From Gonatopus flavifemur (taxonomy: Eukaryota > Arthropoda > Insecta > Hymenoptera > Dryinidae): DNA of 64,000 nt. The stretch covers positions 37,918,001 to 37,982,000 of the forward strand of contig JAFFJZ010000004.1 of the NCBI GenBank assembly GCA_018340375.1, written 5' to 3'. A model generated the notes under the pieces. The model had not been told where the DNA came from and did not search any database. It worked only from the letters and a program-made list of their open reading frames with translations. Position numbers and translations under genes: made by a program. Positions 11,915-23,356 of this stretch are shown piece by piece. The first letter of the stretch is position 1, and each line of letters begins with the position of its first letter.

Positions 11915-12576
11915 TAAGTGTGCAATGAAAAATGGATCCATGTTAGGAATCCTAAACGGAGAAAATCATGGGTTAATCCGGGACAACCATCAACATCGAC
12001 TGCAAAACCAGACCGATTCGGCAAGAAGGCAATGCTCTGTGTTTGGTGGGATCAAAAAGGTGTGGTATATCATGAGTTTCTAAAACCTGGTGAAACTGTC
12101 AATACTAATCGCTACAGACAAAAAATGATCAATTTGAACCATTCATTGATCGAAAAATGACAAGAATGGGCCAGAAGACACGACAAAGTAATTTTATTAC
12201 ACGACAATGCACCTGCACACAAAGCAAAACCGGTTCAGAATACAATCAAAGCACTTGGCTGGGGCTGCTACCCCACCCGCCGTATGCACCAGACTTGGCC
12301 CCTTTCGACTATCATTTGTTTTCATCGATGGGACACACATTGGCTGAGCAGCACTTCGATTCCTACGAAGAAGTCGAAAATTGGGTGTTTAATTGGTTTG
12401 CTTCGAAAGACAAACATTTCTATTGGCGTGGTATCCATAAATTGCCAGGAAGGTAGTCAAAATGTGTAGAAAGCAATAGTCGATACTTTGAATACATTTT
12501 TTTCACTTTCCCATTCACAATTAGTGTCTCATTTTCACAAAAAAACGCTCATTCCATGCCGGTACACCTGGTAGCT
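11915..12576 (+). pseudogene. 5'-truncated mariner (DD34D) transposase with its 3' terminal repeat
   Basis: Similarity starts abruptly at 11917 with NEKWIHVRNPKRRKSW, the first catalytic region of mariner transposase, where the usual D of GDEKW is N. FGKKAMLCVWWDQKGVVY and KPGETVNTNRYRQ follow. A TGA at 12158-12160 interrupts, then the same frame gives VILLHDNAPAHKA. A frameshift near 12265 leads to HPPYAPDLAPFDYHLF and FASKDKHFYWRGIHKLP. The spacing from HDN to PFD is 34 residues. The element ends near 12574 with gtacacctggta, the inner part of a mariner terminal repeat. The N-terminal DNA-binding half and the left end are missing. It encodes no active enzyme. Confidence 0.88.
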
Positions 12577-13195
12577 TAGACTATAGTAACTGAATCAATT
12601 GGATAAGTTAAAAATATTACTGATCTAAAAAGGACACTGCACAAAAATGGCGGTATTAGAAAAAGTTCACGCCCAATGGTGTCCTATTAATATCACATGA
12701 TGTCACTCTAATATCGTTTGATAGCATTCTTACACCGGTTTGGGGTTAAATTCTATAGAATCCGCGTAGTGTTAATTCTGATATCGTTTCAATACAGCTC
12801 TTCTTATATAGTGCATAATTACAGAAATAAAGACACCATAAGACATGCCATAAGTAGGATAGCGCAGGAGGAAAGGAGGTTGTTTCAAAAGGACACACTC
12901 AATATGCATTTGAAGTGTTCCGCACAGCACAAGCTTGCCAAAAAGAGAACTTCTGTTGAGTCCGTCTCAAACAAATTTGTTATGTATTCTTGAGAGTTTT
13001 GTGAGGATTCTTCTTGAATACCAGGTGTACATAAACATCACTAGTTTACAAAATAAAACAAATTTTTTGTAAATTTGATGACACTATTTTTTTTCTGATG
13101 CATTTTGGCTCCCTGAACTCAAAAATCACAGTAAAAACTGTTTTCATGGATAAGTTTTCGAGATATGAATTTTTGAAGTTGAGAAACGTTTTGGT
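12577..13195. other. Unassigned stretch containing a second mariner-type terminus at 13019
   Basis: taccaggtgtac at 13020-13031 is the exact inverted form of the mariner end at about 12565-12576, so a left end of a related mariner starts here and is cut off by the gypsy fragment at about 13193. Nothing is recognised in 12577-13018. Confidence 0.5.
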
Positions 13196-13899
13196 TGTCC
13201 ACGCGCGGTTATCACTGATAATGGTAGTCAGTTTATCAGTAGGGTTTTCAGGAATTCGCTCTTGCAGTACGGCATAGTACACCAACGTACGCTGGCCTAT
13301 TCTCCCCAATGTAACCCGGTGCAACGTATGAATAGGGTTATTGGGACAATGGTTGCCCAATCTATTGAGAGGACCCAACGCTCCTGGGACAAATACATCC
13401 CTGAACTAGCATTTGCGTTGAATACGGCTGAACACGAGTCTACGCAGTTCACTCCTGCGTATCTTAATTATGGTAGAGAAATTTATCCACCGAGAACGCT
13501 GCGTTCCGAATGGGAAACGCCTGGATCAACCCCCCCCCAGCCAATCAGGAAGAACGTTTAAAAGTACTGCGCGATTCCTTTGAATTGCTCAGGGTTAACT
13601 TGGCTAAAGCATTTACAAAACAGAGTCACTATTGTAACAAGAATAAAGGATCTTGGAAACCCCAGTTAGGAGATATGGTTTGCAAGCGGGAACATTATCT
13701 ATCATCAGCCGCTGATGCGTTTCCCGCGAAATTAGCTCCAAAGTACTCAGTTGGATATAGAGTGGTGAGGATTATAGGTAACAATGTAGTTGAAGTAGAA
13801 AAGGAAGGGAAATTTAATCGTGTTTACATAAAGGACTTAAAGCCCGATGTCTCGTCGCATCCGGACTCAAGATCCCATCTCAGGATCAGAAAAGGATAA
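13196..13899 (+). pseudogene. Ty3/gypsy integrase fragment (second half of catalytic core to C-terminal domain)
   Basis: Reading from 13196: CPRAVITDNGSQFIS, the second catalytic Asp of a retroviral-type integrase, then LAYSPQCNPVQRMNRVIG (normally H/Q-x-N-P-V-E-R-x-N), where the position expected to hold the third catalytic Glu is Q. ALNTAEHESTQFTPAYLNYGRE follows. A run of nine or ten C at about 13530 causes a frameshift into the frame that ends at 13899. That frame carries a helix, the LGDMV and KLAPKYSVGYRV blocks typical of the gypsy integrase C-terminal domain, and a VYIKDLKP end. Integrase inserts the cDNA copy into the genome. The fragment lacks protease, RT and RNase H and is clearly dead. 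Confidence 0.88.
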
Positions 13900-14737
13900 C
13901 AAAGAGGTAACAGCCATCGTCGGTAATCAGGGTTGTTAAATTTATGTTTAGTATAAGTAACGCCATGGACAACACAGGATCGTCAACTTCAACTCCGGGA
14001 AAACAGAGTCCGTGAAGGAACGCCTACAGCGATTATACGCCAGCGTGGCTTCCGTGGCTTTGGTGCCGAAAGTCCGAGTCAACGTGCCCGTGTCAAAGCC
14101 CCCCCCCCCCCCCCCACACGCCAAATCTAGGGTTGATTTTCTGCGCGACGCTGTTTCTACTTAGACCCAAGATGTCCAGGTTTTGGCCGTCAGGAGGTCC
14201 GGGCGAAACTTCAGGTCGCTCAAAAGCCGAGAGAGATTAGCGTGGAGATGGTGTCAATTGAGCTGCCCCTAAAACAATGGGAGAGGAAGCCTAACCTAAA
14301 GGAGATGCCATGGAGATTCGATAAACCCGTTCCTGCCTATCAAACTCAAAAGAAGGAGGAATTGATAGTACAGGCTAGGATGCAGGAACAGAAGGTCCAC
14401 GATCAAAGGACTTTTTTACAGTGTTGCCAGAAGGTTATAGACTCGCAGAGCTAGATGACGCAGCAGTCGGTGCTGTTCAGAGCTAAATTAGAATTGGTGA
14501 CAGTGCTAGAGTTTTTTCGATGTTGCCAAATGTTAGTGCTGAAAAAAAACGCGGGGAAAATAGAGAATTTTGAATTTGTGAATTTTGCACATTTTGTTAT
14601 ATCAGGAATTCACATTCAGCAGGGTCAGAGTGTTTAGTGAGATACCTTGTATATTTATTTTTCCATTTTACATCTCCGAATAGATGTTCAGGGATATTTG
14701 ATTCGATATTCAATGACCAAAATCATGTATCAATATA
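13900..14737 (+). other. Region downstream of the gypsy integrase with a poly-C tract and a possible broken ORF
   Basis: After the integrase stop an ATG at 13965 starts MDNTGSSTSTPG. A one-base shift then gives SVKERLQRLYASVASVALVP, then a Pro-rich stretch encoded by a 17-base C run (14099-14115), and 14242-14454 in yet another frame. These could be remains of a third ORF of the same retroelement. I do not recognise the protein and the reading is speculative. No LTR was recognised before 14738. Confidence 0.35.
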
Positions 14738-14745
14738 CTGTAAAC

Positions 14746-15192
14746 CAGGGTTGTAACTTAGTTAATTGAAGAAGCACCCAATTAACAATTAGAATCTAAT
14801 TCTTATTTGAGAGTTTCTTCAATTAAAAATTGAATTAAATTCTTAATTGAAGTCATTCCCAATTATCAAATAAATGTAATTGCTTTGAAATCAAGCAATG
14901 ATTGATTGATTTCCCTGATGCGCTCTTGTTTTTCTGTATTTGTTAATTAAGAAAGAACAAGAAAACATAAGAAAAATGGATCAACCATTGCTTGATTTTG
15001 AATCAATTAAATTGATTTGTCAAATGGAAATGACCTCCATTGAGAATTTAATTTATTTGTTTGTTGCAAAAAAATTGCAATTAAGAATTTAATTTAATTT
15101 TTAATTGAGAAAAATTTCAATTGGAAATTAAATTTTTATTGTTCATTGAACGTCAATTCAAATGAGTTTCAATTGAATGACTTCCAACCCTG
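14746..15192. mobile_element. 447-bp hAT-type MITE with 8-bp target duplication
   Basis: The ends are cagggttgtaa and ttccaaccctg. The 8 bases ctgtaaac (14738-14745) and ctgtaaat (15193-15200) flank it, one mismatch apart. An 8-bp duplication and CAGG-type ends are those of hAT transposons. The interior is very AT-rich with many aattaattga/tcaattaatt words that pair across the element. There is no coding capacity. Confidence 0.78.
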
Positions 15193-15233
15193 CTGTAAAT
15201 TGGACTTTTTTCTAACAAACAAAAGACATAGAT

Positions 15234-16955
15234 TCACACCCGTTCGAATTCATTCGACCCTTTCTGCAAGTTCCAACAATAGTCTGCTAGCATAATTTTA
15301 CCCCAAACTCCTTGATACCTTACTTCAAATTCTCTCAGATCCTGGTGCATCCTCTCACCTTGCTCTTCGCTAAAGTCCCCTAAGTTTCCGGGGAAGTAAT
15401 CGATATGAGAGTGCAAAAAGTGGAGTTTTAGATTCATAAGACATCCAACTTCTTCAAAGTCATTCAACATTCTAGAAACAATATCTTTATAACCAGGATC
15501 TTTGTTATTTCCTAAAAATGTTGTCGTCACTTCTCTGAAACTGTGCCATGCAGCTTTTTCTTTATCGGTCATTAGTCCTTCAAATTCCTCATTCTTCAGC
15601 ATCTCTCTTATCTGAGGTCCCGTGAAAACACTCTCATTTATTTTAGCTTCAGAGAGCGATGGAAAGATTTGAAAGATATGCATGAAAGCATCGCTTTGAT
15701 TCTTGCCCATTGCTTCAACAAATTGCTTCGCAAGACCTGATTTGATGTGCAATGGCGGGAGGAGGACCTTTTGTGTAGGTATCAAACTTTTTTTCAAAAC
15801 ATTTTCGACGCCTGGAGTTAAATTTCTTCTAGGAGGCCAGACTTCTCTCACATAGTGTTCATCTCGAGCTCGACTATCCCACTCGCAGAAAAAACATGGA
15901 TATGAAGTGAATTCTTTTTGTAAGCCGAGCATGATGGTACTTATTTTCAAATCACCGCAAATATCCCATTTATGTTTATCATATATCAATTTTTGTAATA
16001 AGAGATGCAAATCATGATACTCTCCTTCCATTGATACAGAATGAGCAACGGGTAAAGGGGCATACAAATTCCCATTGTGAAGCAAGATAGCTTTCAGGCT
16101 TCTTATCGAGGAATCTATGGAAAGACGCCAATGACAAGGTCTGTATTTAATGTCAAATTGCTTAACCAAACCTCCGAATCACCGCAGTGAATCAAGTTGC
16201 TTGTTTTTGTCAAAAACCTCCCAAACGGTTTGTCTCTGGAACAGTAATATGTAACGTGCGTTCCAGAAGCCAAGCATTTTTTTTCTCCAAGTCTTGACGC
16301 CAGGAATTCGGAACTTTCTTTTGAAAGGCCCGAATCTTGACAAAGATCACTTAAATCAGCTTGGGCAAATTGTTCTTGATTTCTATTGCCCTTATCTTCT
16401 GAATCTGATGAAATTTCGTGAGCTTCCATTTCTTGTTCTTCTTCTCCTTCTCCTTCAAATGTATCGGAGGATTGATCTAGCATTTCAACAGTGTCCGATG
16501 TATGATCTGCATGAGTTAAAACTTCTTGTTCACTTGTTTCTATATCCATACTATTATCATCAGATTCAGCATCAATAGATACAGGAAAAGTTACTGATCC
16601 TACGTGCGGATAAATGATAGATTTTTTATTATGACGATTATAACCATGTGGATTAGTTGAACAAAAGTAGCAATCCGACGCGTGATTCGATGGCTTTCTC
16701 CATTTCATCGGAGAAGAAAATACCTGTCTTTTCTTTTTGTCCAAAATATTGCTGCATCTACTACAGACAACTTTTGGAGTGAAGGAATTAGTTAAACAAA
16801 CAGTTTCGATTGCGAAGCATTCATTATATTTTTTTTCAATGTTTCTGAGAATGTGAATTTAATTTTCGTCGTGTACTGCCCGCAAACAACACAAAAGATG
16901 TCCGGACTGTTTTTGTAAGGACCTTGACTTGTCACATTTGACTCCACAGGGGCCA
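15234..16955 (-). pseudogene. Decayed gene of an insect-wide transposon-like family (EEQGER motif, N-terminal zinc cysteines)
   Basis: Read on the minus strand. Near 16920 the frame gives SPDIFCVVCGQYT. After a shift at about 16795 it gives VVCSRCSNILDKKKRQ, then FSSPMKWRKPSNHASDCYFC and NKKSIIYPHVGSV, an acidic linker, and a second shift near 16165. The longest intact part (16169-15234, 311 codons) holds HWRLSIDSSIRSLKAILLHN, DICGDLKISTIMLG, YPCFFCEWDSRARDEHYV, LPPLHIKSGLAKQF, LHSHIDYFPGNLGDFSEEQG and RYQGVWGKIMLADYCW. Proteins with this exact block order are, from memory, abundant as uncharacterised predictions in insect, Hydra and crustacean genomes and look transposon-borne. I know no biochemical function for them. 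The two frameshifts mean it cannot be made as one protein. The last codons near 15234 are close to the usual C-terminus. Confidence 0.72.
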
Positions 16956-16959
16956 AGTT

Positions 16960-17395
16960 TCTCACCAATGTAGAGCTACGGTCGCATGATGACGACGCCT
17001 GCGAGCCCGCTTTCCCACCCTGACCAGCCGCCGATTCTGGGTTTCCGAAGCCCTGTCTCGTAAGACGTTTTCGTATGGTTGCCATGACGGCATGAACGCC
17101 GCAACCCAGGGACTTCGCCAGATAGTGAGACAACTCCGTTGCCCACCGTCACCACGTGGAGGTGCCCTGGGTGCAACCACACGTTGGTTTGTTATTGAAA
17201 TGCATTGAGATGTATGAACTGTATAACATGAGTATATGGAGATGCAAATTTTGCGTATAAAAATTTCCATCCTGATGTGATGGAACGTCAAGGGAGGAAA
17301 CCAACACGTTTGATTTTCAACACACTCATACCCCATAACTGTCGCAATTTACTTGCAGGGTTCTCCACTATTTCTTGGAATGACCTTGAACCTCG
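16960..17395. other. GC-richer stretch, unassigned
   Basis: 16970-17180 is visibly richer in G and C than its surroundings and opens overlapping minus-strand frames (for example at 17182-16976 with HVVTVGNGVVSLSG). It may be the 3' end of an unrecognised retroelement. No family could be named. Confidence 0.3.
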
Positions 17396-18024
17396 TCTTC
17401 TGGGGGTCAAGCGATTTCAGATTCCGATTCGCGGACCTCGGAAACATAGGTAGGAATTTTTCAAGTTTTTCGAATCTTGCTTCACATTTTTATCCTGAAA
17501 ACACTTCAAAGTGACCTTGAAATTATCTTGGATGACCTCTAGGATAGATCCAAAGTGTGAAAAAACGCCTGATTCGGATTCAGCAACTTCAAAAACATGT
17601 GTATGAATTTCGTCAGGTTCTTTCGATGGTTCTTTCTCCACTTGACCTTCAAATCACCTGGATGCTGATGTGAAGGGGTCATATAGACCCCTTCATCGTG
17701 ATCAGCGACCTCGAAAACATAAAAGTCACCTAATCCGAAAGACTTCGCACCCTAATATCAGACAAAACATTCAAAAGAAGGATTTGACCTACAGATGACC
17801 TCCATATGACCTGCAGATATGACTTTGGTGTAAACGTGAGAGCATATCTGGATGTAAAATTTCCCGCTCGTTCACAATCTGGGGTCAAAAAAATTATATT
17901 TTTCAATTCAAGATGTTTGACCTCCATTTGACTTTGATCCTGACGTGATGGGGTCAAATAGACCCGTTCATCGTGATCAGCGACCCCAAAAACCTGTCAA
18001 TATCCACTTAGTTTCAGTTTAGTT
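17396..18024. repeat. Degenerate repeat built on 'gatcagcgacc' and 'tgaccttgaa' words
   Basis: The phrase gatcagcgacctcgaaaac recurs (17700, 17975, a variant at 17430), as does tgaccttgaa(a/g)t (17512, 17640). The same type of phrase occurs at 57220-57505, so it is a dispersed repeat. It abuts the transposon end at 18025-18353 and may be the interior of that element. No protein was recognised. Confidence 0.5.
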
Positions 18025-18353
18025 CCAGTTCCACTTAGAAAGCAATACGAGTGTTCCATGAAACTCATTTTTTATCGATTAGAGCGCCATCTGTGCGGAA
18101 TCCGGAAAAATGATTCAGACAAAAGTTTCTTGTTTTTCAATGTCAAATCTGAATCCGCAGTCAAAGATAGGGGATTCTGTTCAAGAAACAAAAGTTGACC
18201 TCTGAATGACCTTGAAGTTGGGATCCGAGGCCGAAGTCAAGGTCACCATCAGATGTCCCCTTCAGAATCTCACAACTTTTGTTGGAAACATTTTCCTTCA
18301 AAACTCCTCGTTTGTGAGTTATTCCGATATAAAAATCAAAATGGGACACCCTG
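18025..18353 (-). repeat. Orphan terminal inverted repeat of the DD41D element-A family
   Basis: This segment is the reverse complement of 19500-19830, nearly base for base by eye, and ends in gggacaccctg at 18353. It is a single end of an element of family A whose other end is not in the window. The TA expected after the end reads CA. Confidence 0.75.
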
Positions 18354-19499
18354 CATAATTGATCTGCAATTCGCGTATTGCTGATTCAAATAGGAATTAA
18401 AACCCGGAACTACACTTTTTGATTGGAATGGAGTTCAATCGGTTCACTCAGTTATAATAATAATAGGAATCTGCATCCATGCTCCGAAATTGAAGTTATG
18501 AATAACCTCAATTCATCGTGACAATTTGACCGCGCCACGAATAATATGAAATCCGACAAGTTGCGATCACTGATACGACGGAGATGAATGAATCGATGAA
18601 TCACAACAATTTTTCGTAATAAACAATACCTAATAAATAATTGAATCCTATCAACATGACATGACCAATGCAAAATTCTATATTACCGATAGAAAATAAG
18701 TGATGTTTGACATTTCCAGATTTTCGATCATCGACGTATGTTGAATGATCAATTTTTGGTCAATCCTATGGACTACAAGATCGATCAATGATTGTCCTGT
18801 TCTAAGTCCGCATCAGCGCCCAGATATTGGCCCTTCGGAAATGATCAATTGTTGATCAATCAAATCATTATCAAATGAATGGGCATGCGCATGAACATCC
18901 TACATAATTCGCAAATAATTGATGAATTATTAGCAAATGTCATTGGAATCAATCAAATTGACCAATGAATGGAATCGATCCAGGGTTGACTGGGTCTTAC
19001 TTATATAATATTTATAACACAGAAGTACATATTTTACTCGCGAGATGGTGGCGCCTGATTCTTTTGTGCTGTATCTGCGACTGTGAACGTCATATTAGTT
19101 GAAAGAGTATTTATTGACCCTCCGTTTGTACCTGTGCAATGAATGAATTTCTAGTCAGAAGATTCCCAACTCGAGAGAAGAATAACACGAACGGTGCGGC
19201 AGTGACTGTTGCAGATGGAGATGATTTTGTTCCTAATCCCAGAAGCTGTCCCCCCATCACTTCACAGTCAAGTTCTAGGTGAAGAAAATCAACGGCTTCT
19301 GATTCTCGAGAATCCATCAGAAATGATTGTAAATTAAATACAGGTATTATTGCCATAATTCGATAATTCGTTTTCTCAATATATTTATGAAAGATACTGA
19401 TATTGAGATATACGTATAATGCGATTCATCAAAAGTGAGCACATGAGAAGATTTCGAATGGTTGGAATTTTTGATGTAATATATATATATATATTTATA
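18354..19499. other. Unassigned stretch between two facing transposon ends
   Basis: AT-rich with many gatcaat/attgatc words at 18720-18970. No gene is recognised. 19478-19498 is an (AT)n run ending in the TA target of element A. Confidence 0.4.
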
Positions 19500-20089
19500 C
19501 AGGGTGTCCCATTTGAATTTTTATATCGGAATAACTCAAAAACGAGGAATTTTGGAGCGAAATGTTTCAAACAAAAGTTGTGAGATTCTGGAGAGGACAT
19601 CTGATAGTGACCTTGACTTTGGCCACGGATCTCAACTTCAAGGTCATTCAGAGGTCAACTTTTGTTTCTTGGATGAAATCCCCTATTTTTGAATGCAGAT
19701 TCAGATTTGACTTTGAAAAACAAGAAACTTCCGTCTGAAGCATTTCTCCGAATTCCGCACAGATGGCGCTCTGATCGATAAAAAATGAGTTTCATAGAAC
19801 ACTCGTATTGCTTTCTGTGTGAAACGACATTTAACTCTCAAGTGTTTTTTTTCAGCTTCTGAGGATTATCGTCGTTATCAGAGTTACCCAATGTGCACCC
19901 CGAGGAGGTTGAGCTATCGGATCTTGCACATCTTTGTGTCCCTGAAAACTTGATGAAACCCCATAAGTAAAAATCCAAAGTGGTAAGATCCGGAGACCTA
20001 GCTGGGATTTTCCATCGACCAATACTGACAATTATGTCTGTTCGTGGTACCGTTACTGTGGATTGTTGCCAAACACAAGTACACAACAA
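19500..20089 (-). repeat. Left long inverted repeat of element A with a reversed transposase C-terminal fragment
   Basis: 19500-19830 is the mirror image of 24783-25025 plus 21779-21887. Continuing inward, minus-strand reading from 20089 to 19838 gives TDIIVSIGRW and ARSPDLTTLDFYLWGFIK, the last catalytic region of the neighbouring transposase, then sequence matching the non-coding DNA after that gene's stop (compare 21690-21790). Relative to the gene it has two internal deletions: between the YWS.ENP region and ARSPDL, and between WG.IK and the trailer. Confidence 0.75.
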
Positions 20090-20251
20090 TACTTGTGTTT
20101 ATCATGAACAAGAAAGTTCATACTAGAGCATTGTTTACAAACATAAGTGAAACGGAATGTTTAATATCCTTCATCCATTCACAAATTCTTTTCGATATAC
20201 GATTCAAACTTGAAGGAGATCTTTGATCAGTGTTGTGAAGGTCTCAATACC

Positions 20252-21648
20252 ATGGATTATCTTCGGGGTAAAATACTTGATATTCTCCTGATACTAGGAG
20301 AATGTGGACGTAATTACGCTGCAGCATCAAGATTGTATGGAGAGAGGTATCTAAATAGACGCCAGCCTTCACTTCAGGCGATACGCTCAATAGAAAGACG
20401 AGTTAGAAGAATGAATATCCCACGAGTCAGAAGGCGTTATGATGGAAATCGTATGGATGCACGCTCAGTAGCCGTTTTACCAGAGGAATCCAGCACCAAT
20501 TGGGTATCCCAAGATCAACGGCACACCGCATACTAAGATCTGGTAAACATCATCCTTACCACATTACATTGGTGCAAGCATTAAGTGAAGATGATCTTAG
20601 ACGTAGGGTTGAATTCGGTCGATGGGCCTCGGAGCAACCGCCTGGTTTTTTCAATTACGTGATGTTCAGCGATGAGGCAACATTTCGCAGTAACGATGTT
20701 ATGAACAGACATAATTGTCATTATTGGTCAATTGAAAATCCCAGATGGCATCGACAAGTTGACAATCAACATCGCTGGACTCTGGATGTGTGGTGTGGGA
20801 TTTTGAATGGTCAGATCATTGGTCCTTATTTCTCCCAACATACTGTTAGGAAGGAGAATTATCTGCAATTGATTCGGGACAAATTACCAAGGATGTTGGA
20901 GGATGTTGATCTCTACACACGGAACAGGATGTGGCTTCAACATGATGAGGCATCACCTCATAACGCTGCATTTGTCAGAAATTTCCTAAACACATCCTAC
21001 CCACACAGATGGATTGGCCGCGGTGGATACATTCCCTGGCCGGCTAGGTCTCCGGATCTCACCCCTCTGGATTTTTACTTATGGCAGAGAGAAGATGAGA
21101 GTGCGAACGGCCGGGGTTCCATCGCTAGTAAACATTGAACTGCCCTCTTATCGGATGGAACACGGAACCGATTACACCGGCCCCCCTCTTATTTTTCAAT
21201 TTTCTAAATTATAATAATCTGACATCATATGCATTTTGTGTCGATAAATGAAATAACTTCAATCACATACGTATCAAAAAATATACAAAAGGAATGCGCG
21301 GTGTTGTAATATTGCGAAATAAAATTTCTGTGTAATCATTTCCATGATCCAACCGCCAGAGGGCCGGCGGAAGTTCCAATAGCAACGAAAAGGTGCCCGT
21401 GCGCACTCTCATCTCCTCTCTGCTCATGGGGTTCCATCAAAGATGTAGTTTATGAAAGACCACCAACGGCCAGAGATGACATGAAACAGCGAATACGAAC
21501 TGTCTGCCGAACAATTCCACGTCATGTGCTTTTGTCGTTAGGACCACATTTTCAGAGACGGAGGAGGTTATGCCAACAGGTCAACGGTGCAAATATCGAA
21601 CATTTGATACGGGGAATTTTCATACATATTGCAGAGCGCTTGTCGTGA
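20252..21648 (+). pseudogene. DD41D mariner-like transposase of element A, frameshifted and split by a MITE
   Basis: Likely start ATG at 20252 (MDYLRGKILDILLILGECGR), an HTH-type N-terminus. A frameshift near 20490 leads into LGIPRSTAHRILRSGKHHPY, a second HTH. The catalytic core follows: VMFSDEATFRSNDVMNRHNC, DVWCGILNGQIIGPYF, MWLQHDEASPHNAAFVRNF, RWIGRGG and WPARSPDLTPLDFYLW. Counting from HDE to PLD gives 41 residues, i.e. the DD41D signature known for rosa and visitor elements (established for the families, inferred here). The frame is interrupted at 21085 by a 338-bp MITE and resumes at 21423 with GSIKDVVYERPPTARDDM and CRTIPRHVLLSLG, ending at TGA 21646. The enzyme would cut and paste the element at TA sites. 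This copy is inactive. Confidence 0.85.
21085..21422. mobile_element. 338-bp hAT-like MITE inside the element A transposase
   Basis: The ends cagagagaagatgagagtgc and its inverse at about 21400-21422 match with one extra base. The 7-bp words cttatgg (21078-21084) and ctcatgg (21423-21429) flank it. Removing the MITE and one duplication restores the LWG reading of the transposase, which fixes both boundaries. The short direct repeat and CAG...CTG ends suggest hAT. Confidence 0.78.
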
Positions 21649-21887
21649 AAAATTACACACCTCTACAGTCCAGACAATCGGCCCTTTTCAGGGCCTAAAA
21701 GATGTGCAAAATCCGATCGCTCAACCTCCTCGTGGTGCACATTGGGTAACTCTGATGGCGACGGTAATCCTCAGAAGCTGAGAAAAAAGAGTTAAATCTC
21801 GTTTTACACAGAAAGCAGTACGAGTGTTTCATAAAACTCATTTTTTATCGATTAGAGCGCCATCTGTGCGGAATCCGGAAAAATGAT

Positions 21888-23197
21888 TGTAACGGTATGA
21901 ATGTGTCATAGACATCCATACGGTTACAACACCGCGCGATAGTGAAAGAACATAAAATAATTTCCAAAGGAAAAATGAATAATCAAATTATAAAGAGATA
22001 AAGACGTGTTCACATGCCTTCGATGGAAATAAGGTATACACGCAAAGTATAGAGAGTAGAATAGCCAACGAAAATTCGTTGAGCGAACGCGTTATGAAAA
22101 AATGTCAACTTCGTCGGCACACGAAAGATGTATGTATTCCGGTAACTAACGTATGAGCGATGACATAATAGCGTTCGATCGACGAAAAACGTGGAAAGAG
22201 AATAGAGAATCACATACGAGTGCACCAGACAAAATTCTAAGAAAGAATTGAGGACCGCGTCAGAATAAAAACAATTATTAAAGATTTCTTGCACCTCTAC
22301 AGCAAAGTCTCGGAATGTAAGATCATTCGAATTTGACAAACAATCGATCCATAATCGATATATAATATTATACATGGATAACCAATGATAAGATCCCTCG
22401 CGCGTTATCAAATTATTCGATAACTCGATAACAAAGCTTATAAACATAACCGACAGATGTAGTAGTCGTATGTGATTCAAAATAAACATTTCACAATATA
22501 AATATAGGTAAAAATCAATGTAAAATTGAACTTGAGAATATCTTTTCGATTATTAAACTAGGTCACTTACACACTCTCGTGAACCAGAATTTAAATAAGA
22601 GGTTTACCTTACAGATTCTTTCCAGCTGAATCCCCTCGACTTCTCCTCATTGCGAGCGGAACGTACAGGTGGATTCATTGCAAATCAAAGTTATATACGC
22701 ATACCTGAGGGACAGTTACCGTACTTATTGCAAGTTACGTATACTGCTTTCTTACGTGTGTAGTTCAGAGATTTTCTCGAGTTCAATCTCAATTTATGTA
22801 CGCACAATAAGGAGAGATGAATTATTTGTCAATTCCCCTTTGCCTATAGATCCGGAGTCGAAGGGATATACATAAGGAAGAAGGAGAAATATTATATAAC
22901 ACATGACTTTTATAACTATTGAATAAACTCTTCCTCCGATATTACATAGGCTTTGTTCATTTCAATTAAACTAAGAAAGGTTCCATATCCCTCTCGATCG
23001 TTGAATTATAAGTCATTGAGATTTTCTTCGGGGTGTAATCCGTCATGCGGAGTTCTTTCGTTGAAGAGAGGAACCATCTTGGAGAATATAGAGAGGAAGT
23101 GGCACATAGCCCCTTGAGGTAAGATACCGAAAAGTTCATTCTAAAGATCAATAAGTATCTTCACAGCAAATTAATTATTATCAAAGAAAACCTCACA
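21888..23197 (+). repeat. 5' LTR of the nested gypsy element
   Basis: It begins TGTAAC and ends near 23197 with cctcaca, directly before a primer-binding-like site. It contains AATAAA at 22922-22927 and a TATA-like tataaatata near 22498. The right boundary comes from the 28-bp match to the extreme 3' end of the element. Confidence 0.65.
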
Positions 23198-23200
23198 AAA

Positions 23201-23214
23201 TGGCGTCCGAACAG
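23201..23214 (+). other. Primer-binding site, tRNA-Lys type
   Basis: tggcgtccgaacag lies three bases after the LTR end. It differs by one base from tggcgcccgaacag, the site complementary to the 3' end of tRNA-Lys used by many retroelements. Confidence 0.6.
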
Positions 23215-23356
23215 AAATTAAAGTTTCCTCTCTATATCAAGATTGAAGTGAGCAAATAGTTCGAGAAACTATCGCATAGTAATTAAAGATATTAGAAACA
23301 AAAGATATTAAATCAAGCATTGTAAAACAATTGCGTAAAGAGGGGATAGTTCGAGA

